Shown: positions 1 through 6,680 of the stretch, in pieces
Position numbering within the stretch: position 1 is the stretch's first letter
Layout of the letters: every line of letters starts with the position of its first letter
IMG/VR virus record: IMGVR_UViG_3300032241_003428
Coordinates: 1 to 20,734 of that record
Reading direction: 5' to 3' (one strand)
Source: a virus
DNA: 20,734 nucleotides
Made by a program: the position numbers and the translations under genes
The notes under the pieces: generated by a model
The model's database searches: none
What the model was told of the DNA's origin: nothing
Seen by the model: only the letters and a program-made list of their open reading frames with translations

Positions 1-156
1 AAAGCTCATGTAATCGCGCTGGATATGCGCGACGGTGTATTGATTCTCGCGATCCATCGTGCGCATGAGACCGCGCAGGACCTGCGACGGGTCGGCGAGA
101 TTCTTCGCCGCCGCCTGGCCGTCGCCGCTGATCTCGATGGAATAGGATTCGCTCAT
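1..156 (-). CDS. Partial phage morphogenesis or tail-related protein (N-terminus only)
   Basis: The leftward frame starts with ATG at 156-154 and runs off the left edge, so only about 52 residues are visible. The ATG overlaps the TGA of the upstream head-tail connector gene (ATGA), as elsewhere in this operon. The visible protein begins MSESYSIEISGDGQ and continues with a helical stretch containing LRGLMRTMDRENQYTVAHIQ. Position after the connector gene and a helix rich in Arg, Met and Gln suggest a virion morphogenesis or tail-completion protein (HK97 gp10-like or Mu gpG-like). That family call is inference from context and general style, because the diagnostic part lies outside the window. 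Confidence 0.6.
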   Translation of the reverse strand, partial: MSESYSIEISGDGQAAAKNLADPSQVLRGLMRTMDRENQYTVAHIQRDYMSF

Positions 157-824
157 GTGAGCTGGTAGCGTTTGTAAAGGTCGAGGATGGTTTTGACCTC
201 GGGGATGAGGTCGAGGCCGGCCATGACTTCGGCGGTCTGCCGGGCGTTGCTGCCGACCTCGGTGATCTTGTCGCCGATCTTATCGACGGCTTCCCAGACT
301 TTGCGGCATTGCATGATCCAGGCGAACTGGAGATCGGCGGGCAGCAGAAACTTTTTGGAATCGATGCCGGCGGCGTTGTTGGTGATGTCCGCCGGGACGG
401 CGGTGGGATAACCCATATCGTTCGGTTCGAGTTGTTCCCAAAAATAACCGCCATTGTACGTGAGGCGAAATTGGATGGGTGCGCGGCCGAGGGTGTATCC
501 GAAATGGATCTTCCCCTTCTCTTCATCGGCCTGCAACGGCTGGCCCATGATGCTGACCCAATTGTCCGATTTGAAAAAGCGGAGTTCGACGTTGGTGAAT
601 TGCGTGACGGGTGTGCTGCGCGCGAACCAGAACGAGCGGTCGCCACCGGCCACTTCCTGGATGCCGGCCTGATACATGAAATCGCGGTTGCAGTAGCGTC
701 CGAAACTGGCGGCGACGCCGAGGCCGATCATGACCAGGCGCGCGTCGTAGTCCGTGCTGGAGACGAGCGCGGGGGCGAGCAGGTTCGCTTTCAGAGTCGC
801 CAGATTAGAAAATCCTACATTCAT
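153..824 (-). CDS. Putative head-tail connector / head completion protein
   Basis: This 223-residue protein starts at ATG 824-822 and is coupled at its end to the next gene by ATGA. Its N-terminal half (about residues 5-50) is helical, with TLKANLLAPAL followed by GLGVAASFGRYCNRDF. This resembles gp6/gp8-type connector proteins, which have an N-terminal helical bundle that packs against the portal. The second half is beta-rich (FWFARSTPVTQFTNVELRFF, then GKIHFGYTLG). The C-terminal helices may be an extra element. The place two or three genes downstream of the capsid gene is where connectors sit in HK97-type phages. No signal peptide or catalytic motif is visible. No clear Shine-Dalgarno sequence precedes the ATG; instead a 6-bp inverted repeat (825-840) directly abuts it. 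Confidence 0.72.
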   Translation of the reverse strand: MNVGFSNLATLKANLLAPALVSSTDYDARLVMIGLGVAASFGRYCNRDFMYQAGIQEVAGGDRSFWFARSTPVTQFTNVELRFFKSDNWVSIMGQPLQADEEKGKIHFGYTLGRAPIQFRLTYNGGYFWEQLEPNDMGYPTAVPADITNNAAGIDSKKFLLPADLQFAWIMQCRKVWEAVDKIGDKITEVGSNARQTAEVMAGLDLIPEVKTILDLYKRYQLT

Positions 825-973
825 GTGGTGAGGCCACCACGGGCCAATGCGCTGCGCGCGGGAACGGGTTTGGTTTCAGGTTTCGATTTAAGAGCCGCCA
901 AAGGGGATGGCTGCGGGCGCGTTATGACGTCGCGCGGGCGAATCATCTTGTCCTTTGGCGGCTGGTTTAACAT
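821..973 (-). CDS. Small coupled ORF, 50 residues, unknown function
   Basis: The frame runs from ATG 973-971 to TGA 823-821, and that TGA overlaps the ATG of the connector gene (ATGA), the junction used throughout this operon. The product begins MLNQPPKDKMIRPRD and is rich in Pro, Lys and Arg, with no membrane segment and no recognised domain. It fills an otherwise unexplained 164-bp gap. The nucleotide sequence carries a perfect 12-bp inverted repeat (893-904 with 952-963) and a 6-bp hairpin at 825-840. It could therefore instead be a structured untranslated spacer that stays open by chance. No Shine-Dalgarno sequence is seen. The coupled stop/start is the main support. Confidence 0.45.
   Translation of the reverse strand: MLNQPPKDKMIRPRDVITRPQPSPLAALKSKPETKPVPARSALARGGLTT
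893..963. repeat. Long-range perfect inverted repeat (12-bp arms)
   Basis: AGCCGCCAAAGG at 893-904 is the exact reverse complement of CCTTTGGCGGCT at 952-963, with 47 bases between. In the leftward transcript the first arm begins about ten bases after the start codon of the 50-residue ORF. A second hairpin, GTGGTG-aggc-CACCAC at 825-840, lies against the connector start codon. Either could control translation of the connector gene. The symmetry is certain; the function is inferred. No T-run follows, so it is not an intrinsic terminator. Confidence 0.7.
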
Positions 974-988
974 GGCTTTAAGACGGCG

Positions 989-1864
989 TTAAGGGCCGGT
1001 GCGATAAGGTTTCTTTTGCACCGTCACAACGACGTTGGTCATGTACGGCGTGGTCAGGGCCGGATACCACACGGAGTTCAACCGGATGTAGCCGGGTGCG
1101 AACAGCGTGTTGGGCAGGTTGGTTTGCGTGTAGCTGGTGCCGTTGCCGGCCAGCGTTACCTGGAAGGCATTGGTTCGCCAGTTGACGCCGTCATCGGATT
1201 GATCCCACGTCGTGACACCGGTGCCGGTACCAGCGCCGGAGAGCTGATACCCGAACGTGATGTCGAACATGTCGTAGTTCACCAGCGACACGAGGCCGGG
1301 CACGTTGACGATGACGTTCGTGGTGGTGGTGTACATGTTCGTGGCGACGCCATTGACGATCATCCAATTCGCATTGGTGGTGATCGAAGTGGTATTCGTC
1401 ACCGTGGTGGCGAATGTCGAGTTGGTCGCCACGCAGTTATTCGTGCCACCGGCGAAGCCGGCTACGGCCACGACGTTGTACACGGACGGCGAACCGACAG
1501 TGAACGTGGACGAGGACTGCGCCTGGCCGCTTAGCGTGAAGCCAAGCAAAGCCAGCAGCAACCAGAGGGCGGCGGATTTGCCGGCCTTCTCGAAGAACCG
1601 CGCGAGTGCGTTGTACGTCCAGGGCAGGATCTTCACGGTGCCATCCGCCGGGATGGTGATGCCATCCACGGTCAGATCGTGACCGGCGACGTTGGTCACC
1701 TCGATCAGCTCGGGGGCTTTGTAGCCTTTGAGCGCTTCGGTGAACTTGATGAGCCGCTGGGCGGTCTCGTAATACTTGTCGCTCTTGGGGACCAGCTTGA
1801 GGTCCACGACCAGTTTCTGCTTGTCTTCGAGCGCCAGGGCTTTGATTTCGTTTTCAGTTTTCAT
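989..1864 (-). CDS. Capsid-proximal protein with internal signal-peptide-like segment and Thr/Asn-rich C-terminus
   Basis: This 291-residue protein lies directly after the major capsid gene, where decoration or head-accessory proteins often sit. Residues 1-50 are charged and helical. Residues about 55-80 look like a small beta domain (EVTNVAGHDLTVDGITIPADG). Residues about 95-117 form a hydrophobic run ending in a signal-peptidase-like site (WLLLALLGFTLSGQAQ). The remaining roughly 175 residues are rich in Thr, Asn, Ser and Val and predicted to be beta-sheet, with a DQSDDGVNWRTN motif. The frame is continuous and there is no ATG or GTG at the hydrophobic run. It looks like a fusion of a phage head protein with a secreted protein. 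The start is an A-rich ATG without Shine-Dalgarno. No family recognised; exported virion fibre, decoration protein or assembly fusion all remain possible. Confidence 0.8.
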   Translation of the reverse strand: MKTENEIKALALEDKQKLVVDLKLVPKSDKYYETAQRLIKFTEALKGYKAPELIEVTNVAGHDLTVDGITIPADGTVKILPWTYNALARFFEKAGKSAALWLLLALLGFTLSGQAQSSSTFTVGSPSVYNVVAVAGFAGGTNNCVATNSTFATTVTNTTSITTNANWMIVNGVATNMYTTTTNVIVNVPGLVSLVNYDMFDITFGYQLSGAGTGTGVTTWDQSDDGVNWRTNAFQVTLAGNGTSYTQTNLPNTLFAPGYIRLNSVWYPALTTPYMTNVVVTVQKKPYRTGP

Positions 1865-1903
1865 TTTATTTTTTAAAAAATGTTACGTGGTGATCGCGAG
1901 GGA

Positions 1904-3289
1904 TTAGTTTGCGCTGGTGGTCAAAACCGCGAAGGGTTTCAACGTGGTGCTGTTGGCCTGGGTGAGCATCTTCACACCGGCGCGCATGAGCGTGCGGTAG
2001 GCCATGAGGTTTTGCGGGAAGCCGATGTCCTCGCTGGTCGCGAGTTCGAGATCGGAACGGATGCCGACCGTCTGGCCCATGGGATCGCCGAAGGCGATGA
2101 TGGGCTGGCTGGCACCATCGGTGGTCGGCGCGATCGCGGTGGGATGCACCGGATAGCCGAGGATGGAACCGATGCTGCCGGGGTTCGGCACTTCGAGCCA
2201 GGTCTGGAAGAGCGGACGGCCGTTCTTATCCGTGATGAGCGAGATGCGCGCGAGCATCTGCGAATGAACCCACCATTTCGGTTTCCGGTTGAGGACTTGG
2301 GGCGACACGGTGAGGATCGTGTTCACGAAGTCATTCAGCTTGAGCAACGCGGTCTGCGTGCTACCGGCACCGGCGACGGTCGCGAGGTTCGAGTTCGCGA
2401 GCGCGGCGTTGAAGATGCCGACGTAGCCGGCGTTGGTGGTGTCCTGGTTGCCCGTGCCGATGAAGGCGGCGGTGTCCAAGCCCCAGTTGACCGACTGGAT
2501 CATCTGGCGCAGGACATACGGCGCGAGATCGACGGTGGAATCCGCGAGGAGTTCGCGGGCGACATACATCAGCACGGCGAGCGTGTTGATGATGAGCAGG
2601 ACCTGCGAACCGGCGAAGGCACCGCTGGTGATGGTGGAACCTTCCGCCAGGCTCGACTGGGAACCAATCCAGTAGAACTGCGGACGGGCGTTGGCGACGG
2701 GCAGCACGTTGGTGCGCGCGCCGACACGTTGCACGCCGAGCGTGGAGAAATCGCCGTACTCCAGGAGCAGGTCGTAGATTTCATTGAAGGTATCGATCGG
2801 CACGGTCGCCTGACCGAGGCCGGCATCGACACCGGTGAGCGCCTTGGTTTTGCCGTTGGCATCTTCCACGGCTTTCTTGAACGCGGAATCCAGCGGCGTG
2901 CCGACGCCCTTGGTGTGGTGCGCGATGTAACGGGCGGTGGCGTTGAGCAGGAACTTGAGTTCCTCGTTCTGGCCGAGCGCGCGTTCGATCGGGCTGCGGA
3001 AGCTCGACTTGGCGTTGACGGCCACGGCGCGCTGCACCTTTTCAAACTTGCGGAGGATGTCCTCGCTGGAGGTGTTGACCTGGTTCTTCACCTTGGTCAA
3101 TTCTTCGAGCGCGGCCTTGACCTCCTTGTCGGAACGGTCGAGATCGCCGAGGACCTTCTGGATATCTTTTTCGTGTTGCTTCTGCGCGTTGGTGAGGGAT
3201 TCCACACCGGCCAGAACCTTGGATTCAAACGTGGCGCTGCCGCCACCGCCGGTGCCGGCGGCGTCGAGCAAGAGAATACTGCTTTTCAT
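1904..3289 (-). CDS. Major capsid protein, HK97 fold
   Basis: This 461-residue protein forms the icosahedral shell. Residues about 22-95 are a charged coiled coil (NAQKQHEKDIQKVLGDLDRSD and onward), matching the scaffolding delta domain that the prohead protease removes in HK97-type phages. The shell domain follows, with typical elements: TVPIDTFNEIYDLL (about 165-180), a GSQSSLAEGSTIT stretch of the E-loop region, YVARELLADS, RQMIQSVNWGLDTAAFIGTG, and the C-terminal WWVHSQMLARI...GRPLFQ...ILGYPVH...IAFGDP pattern. The protease gene lies immediately upstream in the operon, the standard order. The length fits a capsid protein with a fused scaffold. The start ATG is preceded by an A-rich stretch (taaaaaaaatatt) with no Shine-Dalgarno sequence. 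Confidence 0.95.
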   Translation of the reverse strand: MKSSILLLDAAGTGGGGSATFESKVLAGVESLTNAQKQHEKDIQKVLGDLDRSDKEVKAALEELTKVKNQVNTSSEDILRKFEKVQRAVAVNAKSSFRSPIERALGQNEELKFLLNATARYIAHHTKGVGTPLDSAFKKAVEDANGKTKALTGVDAGLGQATVPIDTFNEIYDLLLEYGDFSTLGVQRVGARTNVLPVANARPQFYWIGSQSSLAEGSTITSGAFAGSQVLLIINTLAVLMYVARELLADSTVDLAPYVLRQMIQSVNWGLDTAAFIGTGNQDTTNAGYVGIFNAALANSNLATVAGAGSTQTALLKLNDFVNTILTVSPQVLNRKPKWWVHSQMLARISLITDKNGRPLFQTWLEVPNPGSIGSILGYPVHPTAIAPTTDGASQPIIAFGDPMGQTVGIRSDLELATSEDIGFPQNLMAYRTLMRAGVKMLTQANSTTLKPFAVLTTSAN

Positions 3290-3299
3290 AATATTTTTT

Positions 3300-3992
3300 T
3301 TAGAGACGATTGATGGTTAGCTGCATTTCCAACAGGAAGCGTTCCTGCGCCCGCTGCCGGGTCAACGCGGCGGCAGCGGGACCATCAGCCGGGTTGACGT
3401 TTGCGCTTTTCGCTTTTTCTGCTGAAATCTTTTGGAGGAAGGCATCGTTCACGACGCCGGCTTTGTAAGCACGCGCCACGGCATCCTGATTGGCACCGAT
3501 GACGCAGGCGGAAAGTTCGAGCTGATCGTGCTCGATATAGATTACATTGGGCGTGACATCGCGCGGGACACCCAGATCGGAGCATTGCTGGTTGTATTCG
3601 GTCTTGTCGTTATCCCAGCGAGTGCAATAGCGGAGCGGCATGAAGCCGACGCTCACGGCCTTCAGGTAACCGGCGGCGGTCATCTTGAATCCCCAATCGG
3701 CAATCAGGTCAACGTCCTTGCCGATGCCGAGCGCCCATTGGACGGTTTCCACCAGGTTGCTGCCGGTGACGGAATAATCCAGGACCTTGCCGAGGATGCA
3801 GGCGATGCTGCCGTAATTGTGCGAGTCCACGAACGGCGCGTTTTTCTGGAAGCGGTTGAACTTCCAGCCATCGGCGCGGACGATCTCGTTATGGCTATCG
3901 ATCGTCTCGTTGCTGGCGACGTATTCGACGATGCCGGCCTTTTCATCGATGACCTTGATCTGGGGATGGATTTCGCGGCGGAGTGTACTCAT
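3300..3992 (-). CDS. Prohead maturation serine protease (HK97/U35-type)
   Basis: This 230-residue protein matches the caudoviral prohead protease family, which cleaves the scaffold region of the capsid protein during maturation. Visible hallmarks are VEYVASNETIDSHNEIV near the N-terminus, the histidine motif FVDSHNYG (about residues 54-61), the serine motif LKAVSVGFMP (about 109-118) and the ELSACVIGANQDA segment that follows the active site in this family. The start ATG (3992-3990) overlaps the TGA of the preceding small gene. The capsid gene starts ten bases after its stop. The last 50 residues are charged, Ala/Gln-rich and probably flexible. Confidence 0.92.
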   Translation of the reverse strand: MSTLRREIHPQIKVIDEKAGIVEYVASNETIDSHNEIVRADGWKFNRFQKNAPFVDSHNYGSIACILGKVLDYSVTGSNLVETVQWALGIGKDVDLIADWGFKMTAAGYLKAVSVGFMPLRYCTRWDNDKTEYNQQCSDLGVPRDVTPNVIYIEHDQLELSACVIGANQDAVARAYKAGVVNDAFLQKISAEKAKSANVNPADGPAAAALTRQRAQERFLLEMQLTINRL

Positions 3993-4204
3993 AGGTTGGA
4001 TTGGTTGATGGGTGGAACGAGAGTCATCCCTGGCATTTTGGAGTTGAGGAGCATGGCGGTGTCCGCATTGGCACCGCGAGCCTCGACGCGATAGCGCAGG
4101 CCGTTCTTGACCGGCTCGGCAACTTCAATGTGCCGGCCCCGGCGACGGACGTCGATGCGGGGATTGATTGCCTTAACAAATTTTTTATTGATGCGTGTAC
4201 TCAT
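3989..4204 (-). CDS. Small basic head-operon protein, 71 residues, unknown function
   Basis: I place the start at ATG 4204-4202 because it overlaps the portal-MuF stop codon (ATGA) and has a strong Shine-Dalgarno sequence seven bases upstream (GGAGGAAAAAGA on the leftward strand). A longer upstream start in the same frame would lie inside the portal gene. The protein begins MSTRINKKFVKAINPRID and has a basic N-terminus followed by short beta-like segments (RHIEVAEPVKNGLRYRVEA). No known domain is recognised. It ends in an ATGA overlap with the protease gene. The place between portal and protease suggests a head-assembly accessory role, by context only. The Shine-Dalgarno region is itself a 10-bp palindrome, CCTCCGGAGG. 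Confidence 0.8.
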   Translation of the reverse strand: MSTRINKKFVKAINPRIDVRRRGRHIEVAEPVKNGLRYRVEARGANADTAMLLNSKMPGMTLVPPINQSNL

Positions 4205-6498
4205 TCTTTTTCCTCCGGAGGTTGGGCGGCGATCTGGATGCAGTGGCAATTGATGACGTTGCCGGGCGAGCCGCTTTCATCGCCGGGATGCATCAGCTTT
4301 TCACCGTCCACGATGAAGGGTTCATCAATCGGAATCGGGCTGTCGCCGTAATCGTCTTCGGCCTGCGCGTGGGCGGCGCGGACGTTCGGGCCGTGGCTGG
4401 TGAGCCAGGCTTTGTACTCGATGCCGGCATCGGTCATCGCCTGGTGCCGGGAGAATCCGTAAGCGGCACTGGTCTCGGTCATGGCGATGCGGCGGGCCTC
4501 GAACTTCTGGAGATTGTTGAACACACCGCGCACGCGGTCGGCGAGCTGGTCGGTGGTCTCGCCAGCATCGAGTCCGGTGGCGAGGGCGTTGTTCAGGATC
4601 GCCTGGGCGGTTTCGCCGACGTCTTTGATCTTCCCTTCGCGCAGGCTGATAAAGTGCTTGGCCTGCATGGGTGCCAGCGTCCACGGATCGTCATTGCCGA
4701 TCTCCTTGTTCAATTCCTCGCCGGCCGTCTGCAAGGTGGAACGGATGGCGGGATCGAGCGACTTGAACAGATCCACACCGAACATCTGGTAATTGAAAAT
4801 GACGTCGACCAAGGATTTGGCGACGAGCGATTTTGCGGCAACGCCTTTCGTCGCGTGTTCCAATTTCTTCAACGCCTGGGCGCGATAGTCATTGAACACC
4901 TTCGAGCATTTGCCCTGGATGAGCTTCACCGACTTGGCGCGCAGCTTCATGTGCTGTTGCCAGAGGGCTTCATTCTTCGAGCTACGAATTACGGGCGGCG
5001 GCAAAAGATTGTTCTTCAACGCGACCAGCATCTGCTTGACTGGATCGCTTTCGTCATCGCCTTTATCGTTCTCATTGAATTCACCCGGCTGCGGCGCGGG
5101 CGAGGTGAGATCGGCTTCGATGCTTTCCTTGGTGACGGGCGTGATGTTGATGGGCACGAAGCCTTGATCCTTGGCATCGTAATCCGGCAGACCGAGATTC
5201 AGGTATTCATCAATGACGGTCATGGGCACGCCCTTGGCGAAGAGGCTGTCGCCATCCTTCATGCGTTCGCTGCGGACCTGCTGCATGACGTAGTGTTCAT
5301 CCCAATCCAGACCGACCTCGACGGTTTCGCCGGTGAGTCGTTTGATGAGGACTTCGATGGCGGCGCAGAATTTGCCGCCTTCCGGGATGCAGGTATTATG
5401 GATGAGCGCGAACCAGTCGGACGCCTGGCCGATGCTGTAACTGGCCTTCACATCCGCGAGACCGGGCGGCACACCGAAGGCGACAAAGATTTCGTGACGA
5501 TCCTCCAACATGCCGGCGACGAAGGCAGCATCGACGCTCAAGACCTTCGGATCGTGCACATCCACTTCACCGGGCAGGAACAAGGTTTTGCTCTGGCCGC
5601 GCATGCGGGCCATGCGGCGTTCCTGGATGGACATCTTGATCTGCTCGATCTGCGTATCGGTCGGCGTGCCGTTCTTGGCGGAGATGATCGGCGCGGTGTC
5701 GTTATCCGCCGTGAGGTTGCGTTTGAACTTGCTGGCGAGGTGATGCGTCTCGGCGGCAAGATGCGCGCTGGCGTAATCGCCCAGGCCGCGAACATCGTCG
5801 TAGGGATTCCAGCCCTTCATCTGGATGACTTGTTCGGGATCGAGTTCCCAGACCTTGCCGCCTTCATCCGTGAAATTCCAATAGGCGACCTGACGACGGC
5901 CGTTGACGGTCTCCATGGTGGGTCGCATGCGATCCGGCCGGGCGACAATGATGGGATTGAACGGATTGGGATGAACATCCGGGAACGGCACGCGCTTGGT
6001 GTCATCGGCCATGACCCAGAAACATTCGGCGAGCTTCATCCAGCCGAGACTTGCTTCGACAAAATCCTCGAAGGTCAGACCGATCATCGGTTCGCGCAGG
6101 AACTCGCGCACCTGGGGAAGATCCATTTCGGACGTGGCATCCCGCTGCACGATGCCGCGTGAGGTGAACAGGCGCTTGCCCTTGCCCCGGAAGCGACGCA
6201 TGGCCGGGCTGGTGGATGGCTTGGAAAAGACCAGGTCCACGGAGGAGATCGGGCCGGAGACGTATTTGATGGCGCGCCGGACCCAGGCGGATTGGGCGTA
6301 AGGGCGGTTCATGCCATCGGAGCCGCCGCCATCCAGGCCACGGGCGAACCAGAAGGCGGGCACGCCCTGGGTAAAATTGCCCTGGCCAAGGGTGAAATCG
6401 GAGACATCCTTGGTGATGAAGGCAACCTCGTGCCATTTCCGCATGGCATTTTGGGTGCGCAGGAAATTGGCGGCTTTGGTGGCGAAGTCGGGGTTCAT
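4201..6498 (-). CDS. Portal protein fused to MuF-type head morphogenesis domain
   Basis: This 765-residue protein joins two usually separate virion proteins. Residues about 1-450 resemble HK97/Mu-type portals, which form the dodecameric ring for DNA entry and exit: AWVRRAIKYVSGPISSVDL, PFPDVHPNPFNPI, LDPEQVIQMKGWNPYDD, GLGDYASAHLAAE and FGVPPGLADV...SIGQASDW. An acidic Pro-rich linker lies near residue 460-485 (PAPQPGEFNENDKGDDESD). Residues about 600-765 match the MuF/SPP1 gp7-like domain: RRIAMTETSAAYGFSRHQAM (from residue 669), AWLTSHGPNVRAAHAQ, the HPGDESGSP loop and the closing NCHC (750-753). The start is coupled by ATGA to the upstream 61-residue gene, with AAGGGGGT upstream. In Mu, portal (gp29) and F (gp30) are separate adjacent genes. 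Confidence 0.93.
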   Translation of the reverse strand: MNPDFATKAANFLRTQNAMRKWHEVAFITKDVSDFTLGQGNFTQGVPAFWFARGLDGGGSDGMNRPYAQSAWVRRAIKYVSGPISSVDLVFSKPSTSPAMRRFRGKGKRLFTSRGIVQRDATSEMDLPQVREFLREPMIGLTFEDFVEASLGWMKLAECFWVMADDTKRVPFPDVHPNPFNPIIVARPDRMRPTMETVNGRRQVAYWNFTDEGGKVWELDPEQVIQMKGWNPYDDVRGLGDYASAHLAAETHHLASKFKRNLTADNDTAPIISAKNGTPTDTQIEQIKMSIQERRMARMRGQSKTLFLPGEVDVHDPKVLSVDAAFVAGMLEDRHEIFVAFGVPPGLADVKASYSIGQASDWFALIHNTCIPEGGKFCAAIEVLIKRLTGETVEVGLDWDEHYVMQQVRSERMKDGDSLFAKGVPMTVIDEYLNLGLPDYDAKDQGFVPINITPVTKESIEADLTSPAPQPGEFNENDKGDDESDPVKQMLVALKNNLLPPPVIRSSKNEALWQQHMKLRAKSVKLIQGKCSKVFNDYRAQALKKLEHATKGVAAKSLVAKSLVDVIFNYQMFGVDLFKSLDPAIRSTLQTAGEELNKEIGNDDPWTLAPMQAKHFISLREGKIKDVGETAQAILNNALATGLDAGETTDQLADRVRGVFNNLQKFEARRIAMTETSAAYGFSRHQAMTDAGIEYKAWLTSHGPNVRAAHAQAEDDYGDSPIPIDEPFIVDGEKLMHPGDESGSPGNVINCHCIQIAAQPPEEKE

Positions 6499-6680
6499 CG
6501 GTTTACCCCCTTAAAACGACCGACCAACGGCAAGGCGGCTGAAAGTTTTAACGGGGCGTTAACGGCCTCAGCAGGCGCGCTGGCGCGGCGATGCCCGCCA
6601 GAGCCATGACCGGACGGCCAAAACCAGCCAGCGGCCCGCCAGCGGGCGATTTGGGAGGGGTGGAGAGGTTGGTACGTCAT
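6495..6680 (-). CDS. Small gene coupled at both ends, 61 residues, unknown function
   Basis: ATG 6680-6678 overlaps the terminase stop codon (ATGA), and the TGA at 6497-6495 overlaps the portal start codon (ATGA). This exact bridging is the main reason to call it real. The product begins MTYQPLHPSQIARWRAAGWF and continues with a Gly/His/Arg-rich stretch (GHGSGGHRRAS) and an Ala/Leu-rich C-terminus. No domain is recognised and no convincing membrane helix is seen. It lies between terminase and portal, so a packaging or head accessory role is possible by context only. The 15-bp palindrome TTAACG-GGG-CGTTAA (6548-6562) lies inside the coding sequence. Confidence 0.6.
   Translation of the reverse strand: MTYQPLHPSQIARWRAAGWFWPSGHGSGGHRRASAPAEAVNAPLKLSAALPLVGRFKGVNR

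Noticed and set aside
1027-1037. CAACGACGTTG palindrome resembling the post-stop family
   Set aside because: It is inside a coding sequence, shorter, has a different centre and does not follow a stop codon, so it is probably chance.
1880-3313. Long rightward open frame of 477 codons opposite the capsid gene
   Set aside because: It is an antisense shadow of the HK97-type capsid gene, with low-complexity Arg/Glu/Gly-rich translation.
4195-6162. Long rightward open frame of 655 codons opposite the portal gene
   Set aside because: It is antisense to a clear portal-MuF gene; its His/Asp/Gly-rich translation shows no domain. It stays open because of codon bias in GC-rich DNA.
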